This document shows positions 45,783 to 52,975 of a stretch of 64,000 bases of DNA, piece by piece (position 1 is the stretch's first letter; the number at the start of each line of letters is the position of its first letter). The notes under the pieces were generated by a model that worked only from the letters and a program-made list of their open reading frames with translations, did not search any database and was not told where the DNA came from. Origin of the DNA: Bacillota bacterium (GTDB taxonomy: Bacteria; Bacillota; Clostridia; Lachnospirales; Lachnospiraceae); assembly GCA_023408815.1 (NCBI GenBank), contig JAEYJO010000041.1, positions 15,397 through 79,396 on the forward strand, read 5' to 3'. A program made the translations under genes and the position numbers.

Positions 45783-45954
45783 ACAAAAACCTGTCATGTT
45801 GCTATTCTCAGCTTTGCTGTTCATAACAACAAAATGCACACAAAGCGCATGGAACATGCAATTTGGTGCTGGATACCCTCGGGATTTTGTGCAAAAACAG
45901 CACAAAACGCCTCGCGGTATAGTGGCTGTGAATAGTACCATGTAATTCTTTAGC

Positions 45955-46098
45955 TTATTTCAACTTTTCGCAACTCTGATTACCAACGGTGCAAGAGGTC
46001 TTACAAGCTGACTGGCAAGATGTCTGGCACTCTCCGCATCCGCCCTTTTTCATGGACTCTTTATAATCTCTGGTACTTAATGTCTTGATATGTTTCAT
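45955..46098 (-). CDS. scfA: SCIFF ribosomal peptide precursor ScfA
   Basis: 47 residues, easily missed for its size. The leader MKHIKTLSTRDYKESMKKGG is followed by six Cys at 21, 24, 28, 32, 36 and 43 in the pattern CGEC, TSC, SAC, TSC, then QSC. This is the six-cysteines-in-forty-five family that occurs almost universally in Clostridia next to its maturase. GGAGGC lies upstream of the ATG. The mature product and role are unknown in general. Confidence 0.95.
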   Translation of the reverse strand: MKHIKTLSTRDYKESMKKGGCGECQTSCQSACKTSCTVGNQSCEKLK

Positions 46099-46194
46099 AA
46101 CAAAGCCTCCTTACGTTTCATAGACTTCTTGTAGTATAGCATAAATCATTCATAAGGAAAAGCATTTTTTTTCCAGTGTTTGTTCTCTTTCATG

Positions 46195-46608
46195 CTAGCT
46201 TAGCATCCCACCTAACATCCCGCTTCCACCGCATAAAAGAAATACCGTCAGGGCGTTAGAACCCACATCCTGCAGACTATGATTCACGATTAACGAAACC
46301 AGCGCCAGTACAGCGAAATACATTACTCCCATCAAAAGTCCCCACAAGAATTTTCTGCTTCCCATCCGCTTCCCTGCTATGAATCCCGCTAAAAAGGTTA
46401 CCGCTATGTAAACTAAAATAATACAAATATTGACTACTTTCTCCTGAAGACTGAACCGATACAATATCAAAGCGAGCAAAAGCAGAAGCCCGGCCGTTAA
46501 AACATAAGAAAATAGCAGGCATTTCAGCAAAAAAATATTATGTAAACTAACTCCCTTATCCTCTTTTGCATATGTGCTTTTCCCTCTCCGCAACCCTATA
46601 TTTCTCAT
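46195..46608 (-). CDS. TIGR04086 family membrane protein
   Basis: 137 residues with four helices (about 27-50, 58-76, 85-103, 115-135), Gly-rich in the last. Such proteins are commonly found beside the SCIFF genes in Clostridia. Function is unknown; sporulation links have been suggested for related proteins. AAAGGGG precedes the ATG. Confidence 0.82.
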   Translation of the reverse strand: MRNIGLRRGKSTYAKEDKGVSLHNIFLLKCLLFSYVLTAGLLLLLALILYRFSLQEKVVNICIILVYIAVTFLAGFIAGKRMGSRKFLWGLLMGVMYFAVLALVSLIVNHSLQDVGSNALTVFLLCGGSGMLGGMLS

Positions 46609-46682
46609 ACAAATCCCCTTTCCTCTTTTTTCCGCTTTCTTATTTTTTCCTATGGAATAAGGTTATTATAAGTTATTCCGAC

Positions 46683-46711
46683 TTGACACTCGTTATGCTA
46701 TATTGTAATAT
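46683..46711 (+). promoter_or_regulatory. Promoter of the CNNM transporter gene
   Basis: TTGACA (46683-46688), 17 bases, TAATAT (46706-46711). It lies 56 bases before the start codon. Confidence 0.8.
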
Positions 46712-46767
46712 TTCAAATAAGTATTATAGAAATAAACATAAATTACCATATAAGGAGTGATTACATT

Positions 46768-48126
46768 TTGGATACCTCTGGTGTCATACAACTTATCGTT
46801 GTCGTTATTTCAGTCGGATTATCGGCCTTTTTTTCTTCTGCGGGAACCGCACTTTCCTCAGTAAATAGAGCACGCATAAAAGTCTTGTCCGACGAAGGCC
46901 GCCCTGGTGCCGCCATAGTCTTAAAGATTCTGGACAATCACGGTAAAATGTCAAATACCATTCTTACCGGAAAATATATCGCAGGTCTGACTGCGTCTTC
47001 TCTCGTTACAATTCTCGCTCTTACATCCTATGGAAGCTACGCGATAGCCATTGCCGCCGGCATTCTGGTTCTTGTGCTTCTGTTCGTCGGAGAAATTATC
47101 CCTCAAAGTATCGCTATGATCTATCCCGAGACATACTCATTGCTTTGTTCTAGGCCGGTCTTGTTTTTTATGTACCTATTTACTCCTATCTCATATATCT
47201 TAGGTAAAACGGCTCTTGGCATTTCTGGATTTTTTCATGCAGATATCCGCCAAAAAGGGGAACTTATGACGGAAGACGAACTCAAAACCTACGTGGATGC
47301 GAGCCACGAGGAAGGTGTGATAGAATCGGAGGAAAGGGAAATTATTTATAATGTCTTCGATTTTATTGAAACGATGGCAAAAGATGTCATGATTCCGCGC
47401 ATAGATATGGTCAGCGTCGGTCTGGATATGACATATGACGAAGTGCTGAATATATTCAAGGAATCCATGTATACCAGACTTCCAGTCTATGAAGAGCATA
47501 AAGACAACATAGTAGGCCTTATTAATATCAAGGACTTCATTCTCCTGACGGATAAAGAGAACTTCCATGTTAAGGATATTCTTAGAGAAGCCTACTACAC
47601 CTATGAATATAAAAAGACCTCCGATTTGATGATAGAAATGAGGGAAATTGCCGCCAATGTGGCATTTATTATGAACGAATACGGTGCCACCGCCGGTATG
47701 ATAACCATGGAAGATTTATTAGAGGAAATCGTCGGTGAAATCAGGGATGAATACGACGGAGACGAAGAAGAGCTGATTCAGCAGGTCGATGACAACATTT
47801 ATCTCGTAGAAGGCGGAATGAAGTTAGACGACATCAATGCTGCCCTGGAAACTAATCTGGAATCCGAGGATTATGATTCCATAGGAGGACTGATCATCGA
47901 ATCCCTCGACAGACTCCCTTCGGACGAAGAGACCATCGTTACTGCCACCGGCATTACCTTGCAGGTAAAAGGAATTGGACAGAACCGTATTAAAAAAGTA
48001 CTTATGTCACTGCCTGCAAAAACGGAAACTGCTGAACTGGAATCGACAGAAAAAGAGCCCTCTTCCGAATACCGCGCAAGCGGTACCGAAGAGGACCTGC
48101 CGGAACACCACGATTCTTCTTTTTAA
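46768..48126 (+). CDS. CNNM/CorC (hemolysin-C-like) ion transporter with CBS domains
   Basis: 452 residues, starting at a TTG with AAGGAGTG 7 bases upstream. A DUF21 membrane domain with four helices spans about 1-190 (LIVVVISVGLSAFFSSAGTALSS, then ITGKY-like LTGKYIAGLTASSL). A CBS pair follows (about 205-330, MIPRIDMVSVGLDMTYDEVL ... LPVYEEHKDNIVGLINIKD) and then the CorC_HlyC domain (YLVEGGMKLDDINAAL). The last 50 residues are acidic and disordered. Members export Mg or Co ions. It ends one base from the convergent HAD gene. Confidence 0.92.
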   Translation: MDTSGVIQLIVVVISVGLSAFFSSAGTALSSVNRARIKVLSDEGRPGAAIVLKILDNHGKMSNTILTGKYIAGLTASSLVTILALTSYGSYAIAIAAGILVLVLLFVGEIIPQSIAMIYPETYSLLCSRPVLFFMYLFTPISYILGKTALGISGFFHADIRQKGELMTEDELKTYVDASHEEGVIESEEREIIYNVFDFIETMAKDVMIPRIDMVSVGLDMTYDEVLNIFKESMYTRLPVYEEHKDNIVGLINIKDFILLTDKENFHVKDILREAYYTYEYKKTSDLMIEMREIAANVAFIMNEYGATAGMITMEDLLEEIVGEIRDEYDGDEEELIQQVDDNIYLVEGGMKLDDINAALETNLESEDYDSIGGLIIESLDRLPSDEETIVTATGITLQVKGIGQNRIKKVLMSLPAKTETAELESTEKEPSSEYRASGTEEDLPEHHDSSF

Positions 48127-48127
48127 T

Positions 48128-48784
48128 CTATAATAAATCTAATATTTCCAAAGGGTCGTCGACAAACACCTTGCCGCCGGCCCTTTGCTGTTCTTCCTTC
48201 GTCCTGAACCCCCACGTAACCGAAATGCAATCCATCAAAGCATTCTTCGCCGTAGCGATATCCACCTCAGAATCTCCCACATACACAGCAGTTTCCCTGG
48301 TACTTTCAAGCATTTTCAACGCTTCTATTACCGTATCGGGTGCCGGCTTCCTATTAATACCCACCTTCTCCCCAATTGCTACCTGTATATATTCTGAGAA
48401 ATACTGTTCCCTAAGCTCCTGCACCGCATCATAGTATTTATTGGAAACAATCGCCATCTTATAACCCCTGCTCTTCAATTCTCTAAGCAGTTCCTCTACA
48501 TGATCATAAAGCCCTGTCTTATCGTTACAATGCAAGGAATAATATTCTTTAAAAGCCTCAAACACCTTCTCAAACTCCGGATTCTTTTTCCCTTCCGGCA
48601 CAGAAAGCTCCATCAGCCTCATCACACCATTTCCTACAAAACCTCTGATTTCCTCCATACTCCGAAGAGGCATACCCGCCTCACCCAAGGCGAAATTCAC
48701 GCTGTCTTTCAAATCCTCCAATGTATTCAATAGCGTACCATCCAGATCAAAAATAACGGTATCCCATTCTTTTCTTTCTATCAT
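48128..48784 (-). CDS. HAD-family phosphatase (Gph/PpaX-like)
   Basis: 218 residues. Motif I FDLDGTLLNT (about 12-21), motif II IVSNK (near 115), Lys in INRKPAPDT and motif III YVGDSEVDIATA (near 167). Helical cap between motifs I and II. Likely a phosphoglycolate or pyrophosphate phosphatase; the exact substrate cannot be read. Confidence 0.9.
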   Translation of the reverse strand: MIERKEWDTVIFDLDGTLLNTLEDLKDSVNFALGEAGMPLRSMEEIRGFVGNGVMRLMELSVPEGKKNPEFEKVFEAFKEYYSLHCNDKTGLYDHVEELLRELKSRGYKMAIVSNKYYDAVQELREQYFSEYIQVAIGEKVGINRKPAPDTVIEALKMLESTRETAVYVGDSEVDIATAKNALMDCISVTWGFRTKEEQQRAGGKVFVDDPLEILDLL

Positions 48785-48839
48785 TTTTTATCTCTCCTTT
48801 ATTTTTATATTTTGTAATCGGCGTAATAAAAGCTTTGAT

Positions 48840-48903
48840 ACCATCATTTGACAAGATTTTACACGCCCTTATCCGACCGTGTGTGGCCTTGTCAAACGAT
48901 GGT
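48840..48903. repeat. Dispersed palindromic repeat, copy 2
   Basis: Arms ACCATCATTTGACAAG (48840-48855) and CTTGTCAAACGATGGT (48888-48903) pair with one mismatch. The 32-base centre holds TTACACG and CGTGTGTG. It resembles copy 1 at 39091-39148 in arm and centre but is slightly longer and diverged. Confidence 0.78.
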
Positions 48904-48991
48904 GACCCCCCACGATTATAAAATAGCAACACGGATTTGTAAAGAACCTCCTTTTTATCGATTAGGAATCCTTTAAAAATCATTTTACTGA

Positions 48992-49021
48992 TTGAAAAAC
49001 GTCCTCTGTATATGGTAGAAT
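48992..49021 (+). promoter_or_regulatory. Promoter of the Cys-rich membrane protein gene
   Basis: TTGAAA (48992-48997), 18 bases, TAGAAT (49016-49021), about 43 bases before the ATG. It probably also serves the amidase gene that follows. Confidence 0.65.
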
Positions 49022-49063
49022 AAGAAACAGAATAATACTATAAAAACTAAGGATAGAATACAT

Positions 49064-49573
49064 ATGAAAATAGTAAAGAGAATTATTTATGCACTGCTTG
49101 GCCTTGTTTTGACAGGTGCTGTCGTACTTGTCGGAATCATATTGTTCGCTGAATACAGCGGCAGACGTTTTACCCCCGGTTCCACCCAAACAGCGGAAGG
49201 TATTGAGGACGACAAATCCCGTCTGGTATACGATGAAAACGGCAATGTCGTAGAACTGCCGGATGAAAGCTCTGACGCCTCAGCAGCAACCGGACAAGAA
49301 ACCGCTGACTCAGTGCCGGACGTTCCTTCCGGGGACGCTTCTGCTCCTTCTGCAGATGAACCCGCCGAAGAAACTGTTGCCGGAACCGAGACAACTTCCG
49401 AAGAAGACAACATAGAACGTAATTATGTCATGGATATGGGTGCAAATCTTTTCCATAAGGCGGATTGTCCTTATGTTCAGGATATAAAGCCGGAGGACCT
49501 TTCCGAAATGTCAACCTCACGTGCGAAGATCCTAAATGCGGGTTATCAGCCTTGTACCTACTGCAACCCATAA
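49064..49573 (+). CDS. Membrane-anchored protein with C-terminal Cys/His motif
   Basis: 169 residues. One membrane helix (about 8-29, IYALLGLVLTGAVVLVGIILFA), an acidic Ser/Ala/Glu-rich linker (about 45-120), then a compact C-terminal domain with MGANLFHKADCPYVQDI ... NAGYQPCTYCNP. The His-x3-Cys-Pro and GYxPCxxC-P pattern resembles the small metal-binding motif of Ada-type and nuclease-associated domains. It is directly upstream of the amidase in the same direction and may deliver or tether a partner at the wall. Function is unknown. Confidence 0.8.
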   Translation: MKIVKRIIYALLGLVLTGAVVLVGIILFAEYSGRRFTPGSTQTAEGIEDDKSRLVYDENGNVVELPDESSDASAATGQETADSVPDVPSGDASAPSADEPAEETVAGTETTSEEDNIERNYVMDMGANLFHKADCPYVQDIKPEDLSEMSTSRAKILNAGYQPCTYCNP

Positions 49574-49639
49574 CTGCTTTGCCGTACCGTTTTTCACCCA
49601 TCGGCATATAGTAAAACTAAGTAAATTGATGGTGATTAT

Positions 49640-49690
49640 ATGGCATATACAGTTGTTTTAGATGCCGGGCATGGTGGTGCCAGCACATAA
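49640..49690 (+). pseudogene. N-acetylmuramoyl-L-alanine amidase, 5' fragment (gene split by element)
   Basis: The amidase_3 start MAYTVVLDAGHGGA is read before the insertion; the frame then enters element sequence and stops after two more codons. The His of DAGHGG is the first zinc ligand. The remainder lies at 56580-57078. Joining 49680 to 56580 keeps frame and gives 179 residues. No signal peptide is visible. Confidence 0.93.
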
Positions 49691-49701
49691 ATAGGTCTAT
49701 G
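49664..49701. other. Left attachment junction of the integrated element (attL)
   Basis: The outer half GCCGGG (49664-49669) is chromosomal. The core GGTGGTGC (49673-49680) is repeated at 56572-56579. The inner half CACATAAATAGGTCTATG mirrors the inner half at the right end. Confidence 0.85.
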
Positions 49702-49849
49702 TATTACCTGTTTTTCTGCTATTCTTTTTTGAAGATTCTCGGAATCCAACGGCCTCCAAAGCCTGCTTATTCAGTTTATTTGCTATTTCAATTTGCTTTT
49801 TTTCCTCCAGCTCATTAAAATCATATACTTCTTCTCCAACATGTATCAT
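49697..49849 (-). CDS. Small protein at the left end of the element
   Basis: 50 residues: MIHVGEEVYDFNELEEKKQI, then a helix EIANKLNKQALEAVGF and a basic tail. The composition and codon pattern look coding, but the ribosome site is weak. Short proteins of this sort often sit beside serine recombinases in Firmicute elements and may assist excision. Function unknown. Its 3' end lies inside the attachment region, so integration does not cut it. Confidence 0.5.
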   Translation of the reverse strand: MIHVGEEVYDFNELEEKKQIEIANKLNKQALEAVGFRESSKKNSRKTGNT

Positions 49850-50054
49850 ACTTTTTATTATCAAAGTTGAGCATATCCGCCTTTTTTAATATGATTTATC
49901 ATATGTCCCAATGCCTGTCCAAGTTTCTTCCGCTGCTTTACTTTTTTATTTCTTTCCGTTTCTTCTTACTGTTCCCTTATAAGTACTGAATAATATCATC
50001 TATGGCATATTATATTTCTAAGACTGCAACCATTAAAAGCTTATAAGGTATTGA

Positions 50055-51602
50055 ATGAAGAACATAAAGCCTCTTACAAATCTATCGCCTGGTTCTTTCA
50101 TCACCGGTGCTGCTTATATCCGGGTATCTACCGACGGACAGCTTGATTTAAGTCCGGAATCACAGCTTGACGAAATTAAAAAGTATGCCGAACAAAATAA
50201 TATCTTACTTTTGCCGGAATGTATTTTTATGGAGTCCGACGGTGTAAGCGGTAAAAAGGCTGATAACCGTATAGAGTTTCAGCGCATGATAGGCACAGCG
50301 AAGCTTGAGCCCAAACCTTTTGATGTCATTTTAGTATGGAAATTCAGCAGATTTGCACGAAATCAGGATGAAAGTACCTTTTACAAAGGCATGCTGCGCA
50401 AAAAATTAAATATTGATGTGATTAGTGTTTCCGAACCCATTCTCGAAGGAATGTATGGGCGGTTAATCGAGATGATAATTGAATGGCAGGATGAGTTCTA
50501 TTCGGTTAATCTTGGGGCCGAAGTAATCCGGGGTATGAAAAAGAACGCACAAAAAGGATTATACAATGGGAAGGTGCCTTACGGCTATCGAAAAAAGCCA
50601 AAAGAAATACCCATTGTAGAAGCATCTGAAGCCAATATTGTCCGTATGATTTTTGATATGCGGGATTTGGGTCATGATATTAATTATATTGTACGTCACC
50701 TTAATGAAGCCGGCATAAAAACATCCTTCAATAAACCTTTCTGCACTGAAACAGTAACATATTTTCTCAATAATCCTTTTTATATCGGTCAGGTACGTTG
50801 GAATGTCAGAAAATCAGGAAGCAGCCGCCATCACCTTAATCCGGAAAGTGAATGGATTATTTCGCAGGCCCCGCATGAGCCTATTATTTCTTTGGATCAA
50901 TGGGCGAGAGAGCAGGAGCGCCGCCATCATTCCCTTTCCATGCGTTCCAAATATGCCCATTCGGTTTCACACGGGACGCATTGGCTGTCAGGGATGGTTA
51001 AATGTTCTGTATGCGGTAAATCATTAAGCTTTAAAAAAGGTTACAAGGGTAACTCAAATTCTTTTCAATGTCTTGGATACCGGAGCGGGCTCCATTCCGA
51101 ATCCCAAAATATCTCGGAAAAAAAATTGACTGCTGCCGTTAAACAATCTTTACATCAAATTCTCAAATACTGTTATAACGATTTCGAATGCATAAATCTT
51201 TTGGAGAATGATCAATTATGCCGGCAAATAGAAATTTTTAAAAATGAAATTAAAAAAATAGAGCAAAAAGAGGAACGCGTACTTCATGCGTATATGAGCG
51301 GAGTGGATACACTGGAGGAATATAAAATACATAAGCAAATGCTTTTGGTGCAAAAGGCTGAATATGGAAAGCAAATTGCCGGTCTCTCCACCTCGGTCGA
51401 TGAACAAGCCAATACTTGTGCTGTCTTTCAGGGTACGGTAACAACCGTTTTGAATATTATTGAAAGCGATGCAGATGATAATATAAAAGGCAATGCATTA
51501 AGAAGCATTGTTAAAAATATAATTTTTTATAAATCTGCACAAACACTTGAACTTAATTATTATCTGCCTGAGTCCGATTCAAAATTTTCTTTGCGGACTT
51601 AA
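50055..51602 (+). CDS. Large serine recombinase (integrase of the element)
   Basis: 515 residues. The resolvase domain is at about 17-160 with AAYIRVSTDGQ (nucleophile Ser25), a later Arg pair in KFSRFARNQDE and SDGVSGKKADNR. The recombinase domain follows (about 175-290, GKVPYGYRKKP ... NPFYIGQVRWN). The zinc ribbon reads CSVCGKSL ... FQCLGYRSGLHSES, where His may replace the fourth Cys. A C-terminal coiled coil (about 390-440) is the part that controls integration versus excision. Both junctions have the dyad-symmetric halves such enzymes use. Its start has only a weak ribosome site. Confidence 0.93.
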   Translation: MKNIKPLTNLSPGSFITGAAYIRVSTDGQLDLSPESQLDEIKKYAEQNNILLLPECIFMESDGVSGKKADNRIEFQRMIGTAKLEPKPFDVILVWKFSRFARNQDESTFYKGMLRKKLNIDVISVSEPILEGMYGRLIEMIIEWQDEFYSVNLGAEVIRGMKKNAQKGLYNGKVPYGYRKKPKEIPIVEASEANIVRMIFDMRDLGHDINYIVRHLNEAGIKTSFNKPFCTETVTYFLNNPFYIGQVRWNVRKSGSSRHHLNPESEWIISQAPHEPIISLDQWAREQERRHHSLSMRSKYAHSVSHGTHWLSGMVKCSVCGKSLSFKKGYKGNSNSFQCLGYRSGLHSESQNISEKKLTAAVKQSLHQILKYCYNDFECINLLENDQLCRQIEIFKNEIKKIEQKEERVLHAYMSGVDTLEEYKIHKQMLLVQKAEYGKQIAGLSTSVDEQANTCAVFQGTVTTVLNIIESDADDNIKGNALRSIVKNIIFYKSAQTLELNYYLPESDSKFSLRT

Positions 51603-51642
51603 CTTTCCTTTTATATATCCGTAACCAGGACCCTGATACACA

Positions 51643-51721
51643 GATTTACGGTCATCAATGTCTTTTTCATCCCGGCATTGTTTCCGGTATGCCTTTGTTC
51701 ATGGTTTGATGACCGCAAATC
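51643..51721. terminator. Inverted repeat between convergent integrase and HD-GYP genes
   Basis: GATTTACGGTCATCAA (51643-51658) pairs with TTGATGACCGCAAATC (51706-51721) with one mismatch around a 47-base loop. It lies between convergent genes; there is a short A-run beyond it on the plus strand (a T-run for minus-strand RNA approaching it) but no classical U-run after it. Confidence 0.45.
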
Positions 51722-51769
51722 AAAAAATATAATAAATACTCACCCTTATCAAATAAAGCAACTATAAAC

Positions 51770-52444
51770 TTATGCTATTGATATTGTGTTAAACGATTTG
51801 GCTGTAGTTTTATTAGGCTCAAGCAATTGGAAGATCTCTTCTTCATATTCTAAAAACACCCGGACCAGAGCAGGTTCAAACTGTGTGCCCGCATTTTTTT
51901 CCAGCTCTCTGCAAGCGTATTCTCTCGTATATGCCTGCCGGTATGCCCTATTGCTCGTAATCGCATCATAGGTATCACAAATAGATGTGATTCTGGCAAT
52001 CAACGGGATTTCTTCCTTTGCGATTCCGAAAGGATATCCTTTCCCATTCCACCATTCGTGATGATAAGCTGCAGTTTCACGCGCTGAATGGATATATTGT
52101 TCCGGAATCCCTTTGATTTTATTGTCACAAATATAATCAAATAATTTATCCGCATTCAATGGATGTTCACGAATAATTTCAAATTCCTTTTTAGAAAGCT
52201 TTCCGGATTTTGACAGAATTTCTTTTGGTACCAACACTTTGCCTATATCATGATAATATCCGGCTATCTCATACTCCTTATTTATATCTTCATTCATTGC
52301 CTCAATATAAACACCGCATTCATATAGCTTTTTTGACATAGCGCCGAACAGTCTGCCCACATTTTCCATATGCCGGATCTGATCTTCAGGAAGCAGACAT
52401 ACTATCGCACTAATGTCTTTCTTCTTATACTTATCGTCTAGCAT
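51770..52444 (-). CDS. HD-GYP domain protein (probable cyclic-di-GMP phosphodiesterase)
   Basis: 224 residues. IAGYYHDIGKVLVPKEIL carries the HD pair; AAYHHEWWNGKGYPFG is the HHExxxGxGYP signature; SICDTYDAITSNRAYR completes the active site. No receiver or sensor domain is attached. Family members linearise cyclic-di-GMP or a related dinucleotide. It is third in the chemoreceptor-CheW operon, 10 bases after cheW, so the receptor may control it through unknown steps. Confidence 0.9.
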   Translation of the reverse strand: MLDDKYKKKDISAIVCLLPEDQIRHMENVGRLFGAMSKKLYECGVYIEAMNEDINKEYEIAGYYHDIGKVLVPKEILSKSGKLSKKEFEIIREHPLNADKLFDYICDNKIKGIPEQYIHSARETAAYHHEWWNGKGYPFGIAKEEIPLIARITSICDTYDAITSNRAYRQAYTREYACRELEKNAGTQFEPALVRVFLEYEEEIFQLLEPNKTTAKSFNTISIA

Positions 52445-52454
52445 AGCTTACCCC

Positions 52455-52964
52455 TTATTCAGTTCCTGCTATATATACCAGATTATCACCTACTAATTTG
52501 AATGCGTTCATTATAAGTATCATGTTCTTTTTTTCAGACTGTGCCGAATCCATACGGGCAATTCCCGTAATACAATCGTCTATATCGCTGTCCGTAAGCT
52601 GAGGCGGTGCCGATATCTGCCCTTTTTCAATATCAACCACTTCTTCAACCCCATCCACAATAAGCCCGAATCCTTTTTTCCCCACTCTTATTATTATGAT
52701 GCAGGTACGGTCATGATATGGTGCCTGCGGAAGCCCCATTCTCAGCCGTACATCGACCACAGGATAAATTTCTTCCCGGAGATTAATGATTCCCTTAACA
52801 TATGCAGGATATTTCAGCACCGCCGTTATCTTCTGCATTCCAACAATCTGGACCACATCTTCGGTAGTAATTCCATATAACTGTCCATTCGCCCAAAATG
52901 TAAGGTACCGTTTATTTTTATTTCCGTTTTCTTCGAACTCCAACAAGTTCCTCATATTTTCCAT
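52455..52964 (-). CDS. cheW: CheW-like chemotaxis coupling protein
   Basis: Start at 52964 (MENMRNLLEFEENG) with GGAGA 7 bases upstream; 169 residues with a single CheW domain. The features YLTFWANGQLYGITTEDVVQI, YPAYVKGIINLREEIYPVVDVRLRMG and KGFGLIVDGVEEVVDI are typical. It links receptors to a CheA kinase. No cheA is in the window, so it would use the host kinase or work without one. Confidence 0.93.
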   Translation of the reverse strand: MENMRNLLEFEENGNKNKRYLTFWANGQLYGITTEDVVQIVGMQKITAVLKYPAYVKGIINLREEIYPVVDVRLRMGLPQAPYHDRTCIIIIRVGKKGFGLIVDGVEEVVDIEKGQISAPPQLTDSDIDDCITGIARMDSAQSEKKNMILIMNAFKLVGDNLVYIAGTE

Positions 52965-52975
52965 ATCCAATCTCC

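Noticed and set aside
45741..45941. 66-codon minus-strand open frame between scfA and scfB
   Set aside because: No ribosome site, it runs through the hairpin, and the product looks random. Treated as untranslated leader of scfB.
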